Below, piece by piece: positions 29,626 to 40,940 of a DNA stretch of 64,000 nt. How positions within the stretch are numbered: the first letter of the stretch is position 1; each line of letters starts with the position of its first letter. The stretch spans positions 91,225,000 through 91,288,999 of the forward strand of contig NC_090034.1 in the NCBI RefSeq assembly GCF_037176765.1, written 5' to 3'. The DNA is from Anolis sagrei. Lineage: Eukaryota; Chordata; Lepidosauria; Squamata; Anolidae. Under the pieces are notes generated by a model. That model made no database searches and was not told the DNA's origin. It saw only the letters and a list, made by a program, of their open reading frames with translations. Position numbers and translations under genes: made by a program.

Positions 29626-29962
29626 ATCTCAATGCTATGGAATTGTGGGAACTGTGGGCGTTTAGCCCTCTCTGTCAAGGGAAGAGTGCTATAACTCCCA
29701 AGATTCCATAGCATTGAGCCATGCCAGTTAAAGTGGTGTCAAACTGCATTAACTCTACAGTGTATTTGCACCATAAGTCCTCCAGTATGACCTGAAGAAG
29801 TTGACCATAGAGTCACACTGGAGGACCAAAGGATTGCTGGGGAGAACAATTCAAATCAAATTGGTGAATACTCAAATCTGCAAAAGTCAAAATCACAAAT
29901 GTGGAGAGACAGCTATATTAAGAAATGTAAAATCTGAAAAATGGAAGCAATGAGTGACTTAC

Positions 29963-30013
29963 CAATGATGTGATCCTTATTGCTTACGGTTCAAATATAT
30001 CTTCCTGATTCTC
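29963..30013 (-). CDS. Gene copy 1, last coding exon (ENQEDIFEP, stop)
   Basis: 51-nt exon, acceptor CATTTCCTTTCTAG, donor GTAAGTCACT. Nine codons then TAA (29984-29986), followed by 21 untranslated bases before the last intron, too close to the junction to expect nonsense-mediated decay. Copy 2 has KDQENVFEP and TGA at the same position. Confidence 0.72.
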
Positions 30014-31130
30014 CTAGAAAGGAAATGAGATTTATGGTAAAATCTGAGATCAGTTAGAATATTCAAATAAAATGTGTTGTCGGAGGCTTTCGTGGCCAGA
30101 ATCACTGGGTTGCTGTGAGTTTTCCAGGCTGTATGGCCATGTTCCAGAAGCATTCTCTCCTGAAATCATAGAATCATAGAGTTGGATGACACTTTGTGGG
30201 CCATCCAGTCCAACCCCATGCCAAGAAGCAGGAAATTGTATTCAGAGCACTCATGACAGGTGGCCATCCAGCCTCTGCTTAAAAGCCTCCAAAGGAGGAG
30301 CCTCCACCACACCCTGGGGCAGAGAGTTCCACTGCTGAACAGTTCTCACAGTCAGGAAGTTCTTTCTATTGTTCAGGTGGAAACTCCTTTCCTGTAGTTT
30401 GAAGCCATTGTTCCATTTCCTAGTCTCCAGGGCAGGAGAAAGCAAGCTTGCTCCCTTCTACCTATGACTTCCCCCCACATATTTATACATGACCATCCTG
30501 TCTCCTCTCAGCCTTCTCTTCTTCAGGCTAAACATGCCCAGTTCTTTAAGCCACTCCTTATAGGGTTAGTTCTCCAGATCATTTTAGTCGCCCTCCTCTA
30601 GATTCCATATTGTCAACATCTCCTTTCACTTGCAGTGCCCAGAATTGGACACAGATGTGGTCTGACCAAGGCAGAATAAAAATGTAGCATGACTTCCCTG
30701 GATCTAGACACTAGACTACTATTTATGCAGGCCAAAATCAAATTGGCTTTTTTAGCTGCATAATGCTTCTAATTCTCTCCTAATGCTTCCTAATGTTTAG
30801 GAGAGACTGTTTCTAGAACATGGCCATACAGCTCAGAAAACTCATAGCAACCCATTTAAATAAAATGTTTTAATAAGAGATTTAGAAATCAGTTTCCCAA
30901 GTATAGGTAAACTCTATTGGGGAGAATCTTGAATAGATGAGATCACAAAGGGAGAGGGATGACTTTTCACCCTCTGAACATTTGCCCACCCCTGGTGTAA
31001 GGCATGCATAGGTCACCAACTGGGTTCCATTCATGTGGGATCTCATTTTCAATGGTGACCTTGTCATAACAGTGCAGGTAGCAGTGGGTTCTCTTTTTAG
31101 TAGACAACGGTGAATCCAAGAGAGATGATT

Positions 31131-31197
<67 letters not shown>

Positions 31198-33502
31198 GCC
31201 CCAGTTTTTTTCTCCACGGGGATACTCCTTAAAAGCATTCCAATACAATTTCAAAAATCTACTAATATAACATAGTCTTTGGGAATTAATCTTCATATCT
31301 CACCTCATGTTCCTCTTCTGGTTCTTTCGGCTCTCCTTTTCCATCTTCTTTGTCGTTGTCTTTTCCTTTTCCTTTTCCTTTTCCTTTGCCTTTGCCTTTC
31401 CCCCTGCCTTTTCCCTTGCCTCTTCCTCTGCCTCTTCCTTGGCTTCCTGGTCCAAACTGAAAAAGACAACAGTGCTATCATTCTCTTATGTTCAGAGATT
31501 TAGAGTTGGTCCAAATGAACTCCCAGAGAACCCTCAAATGGTTGTCCCCCAGAAATGATGAACTATACAGCCCACCATCCCTAGCAAGCAAATCACTCTA
31601 CAAGTTGGTAGATACAGAAGTATAGTGGAATCAGGGATCTCGAGTTCAAAGTGTTTGGACTTATGCATTAGCAAAGTAGTTCCCAACCTTTGGTCTTCCA
31701 GATATTTTGAACTTCAAACAAACAAATCTTTATTACAGTCATAAAAAATATTATCATATTTCTGGGCTCCCAGAGAGAGGGTTACAGAACTTCAGAATTG
31801 CTGACAGTTGAACAAGCTGATTACGGATTATGAGTTGACACCCCAAATACCTGGAGGACCAAAGGATAATGTTAGCAGTTTCAGCTGCTGTGCCACCTGT
31901 GCATTTAGTTGCAATTCACAACAGCTAACTGCACAAGGGGAATGGATTTTCAAAAGGAGCAAAATGTGATTATGAGTGGTTCCTATTATAAACCAAAACA
32001 TTGTGTGTTTCTGAATGGGCAATGAAGAGTTATTATTGTTATTTTATGCCTTCAAGTCATGATGAGACTCAGGGCTCTTCCAGACAGGTATTTATTTGTT
32101 TGTTTACTGTATTTTTATAATGCCTTTCTCAGCCCGTAGGCAACTCAAGGCGGTTAACAGGGTAAAATTCAATGCTTACAATATCATAAATACAATTAAA
32201 AACATAACATATAATAAAAACTAAACAAATCAATAAAATATAAATTTTAAAAACTTGTTGTCCGGTCTCATTGTCATTGTTCCATTTTCCTATGTCAGTT
32301 TCTCTGCATTTCGAAATGTTTGTTCAAAAAGCCACGTCTTAACTTTTTTCCGGAATGTTAAAAGGGAGGTTCCACAGCTGAGGGGCTATCACGGAGAAGG
32401 CCCTGTCTCTCGTCTCACCCATCCACATACAACTCAGAAAGTCTGCGCTTTCTGGGGTGGGTGTCCAGATGTTCTCGTTCTCCTGGAATATAGCCATACA
32501 GCCCAAAAAACCTACATCAACCCAGCAATTCTGGCCATGAAAGCCTTCGACAATACATTCTCCGGGAACTTTCTGGGAGAACACCTGGACACTTTAACCT
32601 CCTCCCCAAAAGTCCTGTAAAGAACAGAAGTCCTTCCTGGAGGTATTACTGGTTTCAGTTTGATGACAACCGGCATCACATATCAAAAGAAAAAACACAG
32701 ATGCTCATATGCCCCTCATATCTGTTTAATAGATAGACTACTATAGTGTGGAAGGGTTGCTCTTTATGTTTAAAGGTCATGGAATGTGCTGATGTATATG
32801 CATAAGTATCCATATAATCCAGGGGTCCTCAAATTTTTTAAACCAAGGGCTAGATCACAGTCCCTCAAACTGTTGGAGAGCTAGATTATAATTCGAAAAA
32901 AACATGAATGAATTCCTATGCACACTGCACATATCTTATTTGTAGTGCAAAAAACACTGTAAAACAATACAATAATTAAAATTAAAAACAATTTTAACAA
33001 ACATAAACTTATTAGTAGTTCACTGGGAAGTATGGGCCTGCTTTTGGCTGATGAGATAGGATTGTTTTTGTTGTGTGCTTTCAAGTCATTTCAGACTTAG
33101 GTTGACCCTGAGCGAGGGCCAGGTAAATGACCTTGGAGTGCCGTACTTGGCCCATGGGCTTACTTCGAGGACCCCTGATATAATCCCTGTATCAATAATG
33201 CATACTCACGGGAGATCTTTCCTCAGCTCCATTCACCACAAAAGCCTGAAAGGAGAGGAAAATAAAAGCTACAGATTTCTGTTTTTCCATCCCATACATG
33301 ATAATAAGAAAAGCTTTATTTGTTTATGTATTATGTATTTATTTGTTGATATATTATTTATGTATTGTGGGAAGCCTTTAACTCTATTTATGTACTGTCT
33401 GTCTTTGTTAATTCTATAACTGCACTGAGTGTTTGCCGTATATGTGTACTGTAATCCTCCCTGAGTCCCCTGGCAGAGATAGGGTGGAATATAAATAAAG
33501 TA

Positions 33503-33538
<36 letters not shown>

Positions 33539-36500
33539 TGTATATACTGCCTTATTTATTTATTTATTTTTATTTATTTATTTCCATTACTTCTACCCCA
33601 CCCTTCTCACCCCAAAGGGGGGGACTCAGGGCAGCTTACAAAAGAAGGCACAATTCGATGCCCATGTCAAATATACATACATACATAAAAGCAATTAAAC
33701 AGTTAACAGGTTAAAAACATCAGTACATAACACAATAGTAAACAATCTCATGCTCAGTGTTCAGAGTTCCATAAATCCATTCTGTTCCGTCAATTCCTGC
33801 CCATCATCAAGGTCTTTTCTTTAGCTGCCAGACTGTCCAAAAGCCTGGTCCCACATCCAGGTCTTCAACTTTTTTCTGAATGAAAAAAGGGAAGTCGCTG
33901 ATCTAATCTCCCCGGGGAGTGAGTTCCACAGGTGGGAGCCACCACCGAGAACGCCCTGCTCCTCGTCTCCACCAGCCTCACTTGTGATAGAGGCGGGGTC
34001 GAGAGCAGGGCCTCCCCAGAAGATCTTAAACTCCGAGGTGGGACGTAGTGGGAGATCTGTTCGGACAGATACACTGGGCCTGAACCGTATAGGGTCTTTG
34101 TACTAATATAGTTGGTTTTCCATATCTATGGTCCTGTATCCATGATTTTTTTAAAAATCCCAAAAGCAAATCTTGATTTTGCCATTTTATATAAGGAATA
34201 ATTTTTACATCACCATTATGTGTAATGGACAAACACTCTGCTTTGTTAACTAAAGTTTTTCTCTGGTTTCTTAGATGCCGCCTTGTCACAGTGTTTATTG
34301 TACCATTTTCTTAACACTCACCCCTTCAGATGACCATGGCTGCAGAATGAAAGGGGAGAAAAAACAAATGTTGGTAGTCATTTCTGAATTTAGTCTCTAA
34401 CTGCAAGAATAAAATGTTAGGCCAGGATAGGGGCAGGGAAATTGTGTTCTTAGTATGTTCTTGATCATAACCAGTTTCACCCCTGGCTTTGCTGACTGAG
34501 AATTTGTGAACTTTTGGAAGACACCAGGACCATTGCAGCTGTGAAAAAGTGTAAGTGGTAGATTGTTTTTTTTTCATGTGAGGTGCAACTTGAGAAACTG
34601 CAAGTAGCTTCTGGCGTGAGATAATTTGTTCGCCTGCAAGCATGTTGCTCAGGGGATGCCCGGATGTTTTCGATATTTTACCATCCTTGTGTTAGGATTC
34701 TCTCATGTCGCTGCATGGGGAGCTGGAGCTGACAGAGGGAGCTCATCTGTGCTCTCCCCGGATTCGAACCACCAGTCTGTCAGTCTTCGGTCCTGCCGGC
34801 ACAAGGGTTTAACCCATTGCATCACCAAGGGCTCCTCAAGGGTTTGATAGCAATCAAATTTGCCACTTTACATGGTGATGTAACTCTGGGTTACACCACC
34901 AAATAGGAATTATGACCCACTAGGTGGATTTCTTCCTTTAATCTTCAATTTTCAAGCATTGCATTAATATAAAACCAGTTAAGCATTCAGAAACAAAGGA
35001 AAGGGACAGACAAAGTGGCAATAGTAATACAAATATATAAAAAGTTTTGAATTTGAATGTCTCTCTTTTGACAATGGCACAGATTTGGGAGAAGTCTTAG
35101 TTTGAAGGACAATGTCATCATTTTCCCCTCCCTGTAGCTGACTTGAAGGAGAATGGTATTTATATTGTGGGAATGCTATTTGAGTACGTCCCAATCTAAT
35201 CGCAGTAGAGTCCACCCTTGGATTTACAGTAGTCTGGATGTGCGAGGGGGCTGACTTGAGATCACATAGCAAGGTTCTCCCAGTTGTTACATGTAAGGTA
35301 GACCAGGAATGTGAAATTCAACATGTATCAAGATTTGTCTTCATTCTGCTGTCTGTGTGCACTTTCAAAAAATGGCTCTTATAACCTTTAGGAAAAACCT
35401 TTCAAACTTTTTGAATGGGTAAAAAGGATATAAACATATTGTTGAAGGCTTTCATGGCCAGAATTACTGGGTTGTTGTAGGTTTTTCTGGCTGTATGGCC
35501 ATGTTCTAGAAGCATTCTCTCCTGACGTTTCTCCTAACTTTTCTGACCTCACAACCCCTGAGGATGTCTGCCATAGATGCAGTTGAAACGTCAGGAGAGA
35601 ATGCTTCTAGAAATGGCCATACAGCCAGAAAAACCTACAACAACCCAAGAATATAAACATTTGGGAACTACTCTGTTATTTCATGGAAATGGCGCATGCT
35701 TATCTGGAGAAGCCAGGGAGCAGGTTCTATGTCTACAAAAGGCCATATTGAGCTCAGCTGTTTCATGTACCTAAACTGGTATAGTTGTGTGTCTCTTTCT
35801 TACTTACGTCCAGAACAGGGTTTTCCTCCGAATCTTCAGACTGAGGAGGGGAAAAAAAAAAGAAGATAAAACTGCATTGATTTGGGGAAGGGAAAATCTC
35901 CTTGGGGTGTAGGTGTGTCCATGTCATATCCAGCTAAAGTACTGGAGGATTATACTTATTCTTTCTTTCAGTATCTCTCACACAAGCACATTCCAAAAAA
36001 GAATAGTAACTGGGGGCCCATCCAGACACTACCTTTAGTGTGGTATCTACCGCAATAAAGGAGGGGCTTTCCAGACAATGTTCTGGACAGTCCCAAATTA
36101 ATTCACTACAAACTAGGAAAACTCTGGTCTGTGGTGAATTAATTAGATAGTGGATTTTTTCCGTGCCTTCTTGGAAGGTGTGGGATAAACCCATTATTTC
36201 CAGTGTCTGGACTACAATCCAGGCACCATTCTCACAGTTTACCAGGCTAAATAAGCCTGGTAAACTATGGAAATACCCACCTCCCTCCCCCAAAGTCCCC
36301 AGACCTCTTTGAAAAATAATGAAAACTTACCCATCCTCCATTACAGGCTTCAAGCAGCTCTCCTGGCACATAGAAATGATGCAACAGGAGTGGGGGGGGG
36401 AGGGAGGAAAATCACCCCCCCCCCCCCCCCCGCTCTCCTGGCACATCATTTCTATGTGCCAGGAGAGCTGCTCAAAGCTTGCAATGGAGGCTGGGTAAGT

Positions 36501-39059
36501 ATTCATTACTTTTCAAAGGGGTCTGGGGGCTCTGGGGGAGGGGGGTATGACCTCCAGATGTTCTCCCGGGCTAGTCCCGAAAGAACATCTGAACACCCAC
36601 CCTAGAATGTGCACACTTTCTGGAGTGGGTGTGGACAGCCCTCCAGGAAAATCCACGTTTTTAAAATCCAGATTCTGCTGGGATAAAGGCCTGTCTGGAT
36701 CTGCCCCAAGAGTTGCCATAAACTGGGCTAGTGGAGAATATTAGGAAGCCATTTTCTATTTCATTTCCATCAGGCATCCATAGTGCATTCTCTGACTAAT
36801 AAATGAAGATACTAGGAATAAAACCAAGCAAGCAATAATGGAGGGGAAAACTTACCTCTTCATCATTGGGTACATGTACCACCTTGTTCTTTGCCTGTGG
36901 ATGAGAAACATGAGTTTCATTACAAATCACTCTCTTGAAAATCCATATGCAAGTGTCCTAGTGTCATATTTATTTCCGATAGTGGGAGAAGACCAAGTTG
37001 GCAGACATTATTAGGGGTTATTGAATTGCTGGGAGAAGAAGGATTATTATGCAAGCAAGATAACAGATATTATGACTGAGATCTATGGAGGCAAGGACTG
37101 CATATCATGGAAAATCTCGGTGAGCCTATGCCTCCTCTGTACATTGAAGTAAACTGTGATAGTGAAGATAAGGGAGTTAGTTGCTCAGAAGAGGAATATT
37201 ATATTTCAGAGGGGAGAGAAAAGAGAATGTGGCAGCACTTTTTATTTTAGTATGTCTTGACTCCATAGTGCATCTGAAGAATAAGAACCCACTTCTTATT
37301 CTAGGCACACTTATTGTTGTTTATTCGTTTCCAGTGGCTTCCAACTCTTTGTGACCTCATGGACCAGCCCACGCCAGAGCTCCCTGTTGGCCGTCACCAC
37401 CTCCAGCTCCTTCAGAGTCAAGCCACTCACTTCAAGGATACCATCCATCCATCTTGCTCTTGGTTGGCCCCTCTTCCATTTTCCTTCCATTTTCCCCAGC
37501 ATCATTGTTTTCTCTAAGCTTTCCTGCCTTCTCGTGATGTGGCCAAACTACTTCATCTTTGCCTCTAATATCTTTCCCTCCACACTTATATCATCTCTTT
37601 TCTTTCTATGATCAAGAAGCCTATGAGGCTATGAAGTGTTTTGTGCCTTTTGATTGGGCAAAAAAGCTGCCATCACAATCTGGATTTTGCATTAAACTAT
37701 CTCCAGTTTTGAATTTTTCCTCATGATGTGGCCCAAGTAAGATATTTTGGTGCATTGGGAAATGTGACAACTATGTGTAACTCTAACTTTAAAGCAACCC
37801 ACAATAATTTTTCCCATATCCCTGTAAAGAACAACAAAACTTACCTTCCCAGGTCCACGTGGATGACCATGTGGGCGTCCTAGTCCATGCTCATGTTTTC
37901 TCCCTTCACCAGGGCCAGGGCCATGCTGAAAGAAGAAGTTAATGTCAATCGACAAAGGGCTCAACAGATCTATATAGAAGGGAAAGGAGGAGAAAGGAGA
38001 GGTACGAGAGGAAGACAAAGCAGAAGGAAAAGAAGACTGGTTGTTATCCTAAAGAGCATAGAAACTATGCTCCAGTCACAAGGAAAGTAATAAGCAGGAA
38101 AAGCAGATCCAACAGTACAAAAACCCAACACAGAAATAGAGTAGCAGAGTCACTGGAGTGTACAAAGCTGAATGCATGGAATGAGACCTCAGTGGTGCAA
38201 TTCTGTACTGGTCTATGGGTAAGGAGGTCCCATTAATATCCCAGATAAATAGGTACAGTATAATATAACTGCCCAACATGAAGTTTAGTGCTACATACCT
38301 AATGCTGAATGTGAGAGTGAAATCCCCATTAACCTGCTCCATGTGCAAATTTGTTTTGAAACTTTCAAGGTAAACTGTTATTGATTCCATGTTGACCATG
38401 GATCTGTTATTCTAGCTGCTTTGGATTAGCAAAAGGCATGCAAGTTGCCAAGAAAGCAAAGGTCATCTAATCTTAATCAATTTGCAGGATATGCAAAGGG
38501 ATATGCAATGGGAAAAGGCAATGGCTCTATCCAAGCTACTGAACTCTAGACCCCAATTAAGTTCATTACCTTGGATAGCACTTTAAAATCTGGGATAAAA
38601 TTTGGAGAGACTCGCTAATATTAACAGTTGCCTATATGTAAGCCGCCTTGAGTCCCCTTCAGGGTTGAGAGAGGGGTAGGTATATAAATAATAAATTAAC
38701 ATTGCTTTTAGGGAACCCTTGGAAATTACATTTTACAGAAAGGTGTTTAGAAATCATTATTCCAATACAAAAACAACCTGACTGGAGAACGAGAAGGATA
38801 CAAACAAAACCAGGGGTGAAATCAGAGAAGAAAGCAGAAAAGCTGGAAGAGAAAACAGGCACAGAAAGCAGAGGTTCACTTGACGTCAAAGACAAACAGC
38901 TGAACATCAATCTGATATCATAGTAATCTTTAGATGGATACTTTACTTCTAAATTTGCAAATGAATAACTAAAGTCCTTATTCTGCAAAAATGCCTCCTT
39001 ACCTTATGATTAGCTGATACCAGCACAAAAAAAGCAGCCAGCAATGGGAGAAGCATCAT
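29984..39059 (-). CDS. Secreted His/Gly/Lys-rich acidic-tailed protein gene, copy 1 (unrecognised)
   Basis: Gene-level entry; I do not recognise the family. Eight coding exons on the reverse strand (57, 81, 39, 33, 18, 36, 153 and 27 coding nt plus stop), all phase 0, total 148 codons. Order: signal peptide; [12 protein letters not shown]-rich segment; [42 protein letters not shown]; a 51-codon Gly-Arg/Gly-Lys block turning acidic ([10 protein letters not shown]); ENQEDIFEP. There is no Cys. SEDSEE gives overlapping Ser-x-Glu phosphorylation motifs. The design fits a secreted, intrinsically disordered phosphoprotein, possibly mineral- or mucosa-associated (inference). Copy 2 confirms six of the eight exons; PWSSEG and [12 protein letters not shown] rest only on splice signals and phase. 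Confidence 0.75.
30075..30165 (+). mobile_element. Penelope-like element end, split by CR1
   Basis: GTTGTCGGAGGCTTTCGTGG ... TATGGCCATGTTCCAGAAGC up to the CR1 at 30165; the matching other arm is at 30805-30850. It contains the empty site TCCAGAAG (30143-30150) of the hAT insertion seen in copy 2. Confidence 0.55.
30165..30790 (-). mobile_element. CR1 LINE fragment, reverse
   Basis: ATCATAGAATCATAGAGTTGG, GGGGCAGAGAGTTCCACTG and CTTCAGGCTAAACATGCCCAG, the reverse of the CR1 3' coding and untranslated region. The same insertion is at 43386-43990 in copy 2, so it predates the duplication. Confidence 0.8.
31131..31197. repeat. (TTTC)n microsatellite
   Basis: About 17 uninterrupted TTTC units. 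At the matching intron position in copy 2 there is a (TTA)n run instead. Confidence 0.95.
31304..31456 (-). CDS. Gene copy 1, Gly-Lys/Arg repeat exon with acidic end
   Basis: 153-nt phase-0 exon, acceptor GTTGTCTTTTTCAG, donor GTGAGATATG. 51 codons: FGPGSQ, then about 13 alternating Gly-Arg/Gly-Lys dipeptides, then [10 protein letters not shown] and [10 protein letters not shown]. The GGAAAA hexamer repeats are prone to length change. Copy 2 carries two versions. Confidence 0.75.
32085..32435 (-). mobile_element. L2-like LINE 3' fragment, reverse
   Basis: Poly-T rich start, CCTTTCTCAGCCCGTAGGC, then (reverse strand) text of the [18 protein letters not shown] type, the usual end of L2/CR1-group ORF2 proteins. 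Confidence 0.55.
33210..33245 (-). CDS. Gene copy 1, exon [12 protein letters not shown]
   Basis: 36-nt phase-0 exon predicted from a strong acceptor (TTTTCCTCTCCTTTCAG) and donor GTGAGTATGC. GAEERSP is acidic/basic. Not found in copy 2, where the surrounding block is missing. Confidence 0.55.
33395..33540 (+). repeat. L2-like tail with (TTA)n
   Basis: CACTGAGTGTTTGCC..., CCTGAGTCCCCTGGC, then TTA repeats at 33506-33536. Confidence 0.5.
33550..34090 (-). mobile_element. L2-like LINE 3' fragment, reverse
   Basis: (TTTA)n, CCCCAAAGGGGGGGACTCAGG tail, then reverse-strand text of the [20 protein letters not shown] type. Only in copy 1. Confidence 0.55.
34322..34339 (-). CDS. Gene copy 1, micro-exon PWSSEG
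   Basis: 18-nt phase-0 candidate exon with a strong pyrimidine tract (TTTTTTCTCCCCTTTCATTC then TGCAG) and donor GTGAGTGTTA. Contains Ser-Ser-Glu-Gly. No counterpart seen in copy 2; needs transcript support. Confidence 0.5.
34572..34838 (-). mobile_element. tRNA-derived SINE, family 2
   Basis: CAACTTGAGAAACTGCAAG ... GGATTCGAACCACCAG ... GGTTTAACCCATTGC. Only in copy 1. Confidence 0.65.
35437..35655. mobile_element. Penelope-like end as inverted repeat
   Basis: Left arm TATTGTTGAAGGCTTTCATGG ... ATGGCCATGTTCTAGAAGC ... GACGTTTC. Right arm is its reverse complement, ending ACAGCCAGAAAAACCTACAAC. A DNA hairpin of about 80-bp arms. Confidence 0.5.
35808..35840 (-). CDS. Gene copy 1, acidic exon [11 protein letters not shown]
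   Basis: 33-nt phase-0 exon, acceptor TTTCCCCTCCTCAG-like, donor GTAAGTAAG. Two overlapping Ser-x-Glu sites. Copy 2 has [11 protein letters not shown]. Confidence 0.75.
36010..36706. mobile_element. Non-autonomous DNA transposon with TIRs
   Basis: Ends GGGGGCCCATCCAGACAC and, inverted, GGGGCAGATCCAGACAGG. Contains an inner inverted repeat around AGCTCTCCTGGCACAT, with a C run (36416-36432). Same family as 906-1508 and 45796-46115; present at the same place in copy 2 (52340-53530). Confidence 0.55.
36856..36894 (-). CDS. Gene copy 1, exon [13 protein letters not shown]
   Basis: 39-nt phase-0 exon, acceptor ...TCCACAG, donor GTAAGTTTTC. Copy 2 is two codons longer ([15 protein letters not shown]). 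Confidence 0.75.
37309..37610 (-). mobile_element. BovB LINE 3' fragment, diverged
   Basis: Reverse frame encodes [18 protein letters not shown] and [18 protein letters not shown], matching the C-terminus of the intact BovB at 56228-59441. Confidence 0.8.
37845..37925 (-). CDS. Gene copy 1, His/Gly/Pro-rich exon
   Basis: 81-nt phase-0 exon, acceptor CTTCTTTCAG, donor GTAAGTTTTG. 27 codons: starts [14 protein letters not shown] and ends [10 protein letters not shown]. Five His and nine Gly make a candidate metal-binding or highly charged segment at the mature N-terminus (inference). Confidence 0.78.
38620..38700 (+). repeat. L2-like tail fragment
   Basis: TATGTAAGCCGCCTTGAGTCC, then GGTTGAGAGAGGGGTAG and AATAAATTAA. 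Confidence 0.45.
39003..39059 (-). CDS. Gene copy 1, signal-peptide exon [19 protein letters not shown]
   Basis: 57 coding nt, two ATG codons in a row, a hydrophobic core and a likely cut after VSA leaving NHK. Donor GTAAGGAGGC. Start chosen as the first ATG after the TATA-like box, about 45 bases of 5' UTR. The peptide is identical in copy 2. Confidence 0.85.
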
Positions 39060-39133
39060 CTTTTCTCTTGTTTTGTTTCTGCTCCTTCTCAGGTAGAACT
39101 AGTCTTTATGATGCTAGCTGATCCAGTCTGTGG

Positions 39134-39141
39134 TATTTATG
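39134..39141 (-). promoter_or_regulatory. TATA-like box of gene copy 1 (CATAAATA)
   Basis: Reverse strand CATAAATA, about 75 bases before the ATG. In copy 2 the same place has a better TATAAATA. Surrounding 5' flank is strongly similar between copies. Confidence 0.5.
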
Positions 39142-39648
39142 CATGACTTTGCAAGCCTCATTGGGCCTGAACCAGTCACTCTATTGTTTAAAGGGGCGAT
39201 AATAGCTTTATCAACAAGGAAAGGTCAAAGGATGGACTACATAATTCTAACCATTATAAGAATAACATGATTACATACAACCAAATGGACATGGCGTGAC
39301 ATGACACTTAGCACTTCTCCTGCAGACATGTCCAGGACTTTATGTGCTACTTCTTTCATGCTTGAACACCTAAGGATCAGTCACAAAGCTATTATGATTT
39401 CCTGTTGTATCTTTCTGATGCCAGATGCACACAATCCCATTGTCAGTTCCTCTACTTTCTACAAATCGGGTCTCAAAGTATCAACATTTTCTTATTAGTT
39501 TGTTATATGAATGCACACCTCTGCATATTTCAATATCTGAACTGACATTTCTGTTTCAAAAGTTCTGTGAGCCTTCCAATATTCAAACATGCATATATCT
39601 GTTTGCAACCATATATATATATACCAATATTTTATGTGTGTGTGTATA

Positions 39649-39651
39649 GAT

Positions 39652-39697
<46 letters not shown>

Positions 39698-39708
39698 AAG
39701 ATAGATGT
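39649..39708. repeat. (GATA)n microsatellite
   Basis: About 14 GATA units near the left edge of unit 2, with one GAAA interruption. Confidence 0.9.
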
Positions 39709-40094
39709 GTGTGTGTGCATATATGTCCACACACACTAGCCATTCCCTGCCATGCATTGCTGTGGCCCAATCTGGTGGAAAATAAAGTAACAAGAAAATA
39801 TTGGTTTCTAATATATGTAATTTCTTGATGCTTGTGGGTAAACAGTTTTGCTTGTTGTTTCTTTGTCAGTGTTGATGTAGAGATTGTTTGATTTGCCTAC
39901 TCTGGAACATGCAACATATAATTGCTCTCCTTTAGGGGTCCCTTTCAAATCTATGATACTATATCTGTCATATACGTATATGTTTGTATGTGAATCATAT
40001 ATATCTATCTATTTCTATGGCTGGATGGCTCTTTGTCAGGAGGGTTTGATTATGTTTTCTTGCCCTGGTGAAGTTGGACTGGATGGCATTAAGG

Positions 40095-40590
40095 CAGTAT
40101 TTCTCAACCTGGGGTTCGGGACCACTGGAAGGGGTTTGCAAGGGGGTGTGAGAAGGGTTCCCAAAGACTAGCAGAAAACACAGTCTTTTCTGTTGGTCAT
40201 AGGAGTTCTGTGTGGGAAGTCTGGCCCAATTCTATTGTTGGTGGGGTTCACAGGTGAACTATAAATCCCAGTAACTACAAGTCCCAAATGTCTAGGTCTA
40301 TTTCCCCCAAACTCCATCTGTGTTCATATTTGGCCATATGGAGTATTCGAGCCAAGTTTGGTCCAGATCTATCATTGTTTGACTCCACAGTGCTCTCTGG
40401 ATGCAGGTGAACTACAACTCCAAGGCTAAAGGTCAATGCCCACCAAACCCTTCTAGTGTTTTCTGTTGGTCACAGGAGTCCTGTGTGCTAAGTTTGGTAC
40501 AATTCCATCATTGGTGGGGTTCGGAATGCTCTTTGGTTGTAAGTTAACTATAAATTCCAGCAACTACAACTCCCAAATAACAAACTCAAT
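40095..40590. mobile_element. hAT-like transposon, shortened copy
   Basis: Same element as 27486-28187; in unit 2 its right half is missing. Confidence 0.5.
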
Positions 40591-40785
40591 ATTGCTTTGA
40601 AAGGCATTTTTTATTGTCATCAAGCATTCCTATATCATGATATGTTCTACAAGAGAAGGAAATGGAATTAAACATCAGCACTGCCCACAATAACTATTAA
40701 AGCTTGCTTATTTCATTCATGTATCATTTGAACAAGGTATCTAATCTAGTTGCCAGGTCTTGATCACAGAGACGCCAGGTGAATG
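40590..40785 (-). other. Gene copy 2: untranslated last exon with polyadenylation signal
   Basis: Exon start after TTTTACAG on the reverse strand; AATAAA on the reverse strand at 40610-40615. End estimated. Confidence 0.65.
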
Positions 40786-40940
40786 CTGTAAAAGAAAAGA
40801 AAAAGGTGGTCAATTGGAAGAGACACAAACATATGCCTTCTAGAGATATGACCTTCTGAAAAAGACTTGAAAAAGAAGGTCATGTCCACAGCCATATGGT
40901 GAAGGTATAAAGGATCAAGGGCATCTTAGTCAATGCTAAA

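Larger units (their letters stand above)
26969..39467. repeat. Segmental tandem duplication, unit 1 (12.5 kb)
   Basis: Begins GGGTCTCAAAGTATCAG and ends ACAAATC. The same start recurs at 39468, directly after the end of this unit. Holds gene copy 1 with its 3' flank and promoter. Confidence 0.85.

Noticed and set aside
30882-31238. Reverse-strand frame (LSWIHRCLL..., [27 protein letters not shown]) also open at 44064-44450
   Set aside because: It lies in the intron between the Gly-Lys and last coding exons, has no splice sites of the kind used by the gene, and is similar in both units simply because the whole segment was duplicated. Part of the frame is microsatellite translation.
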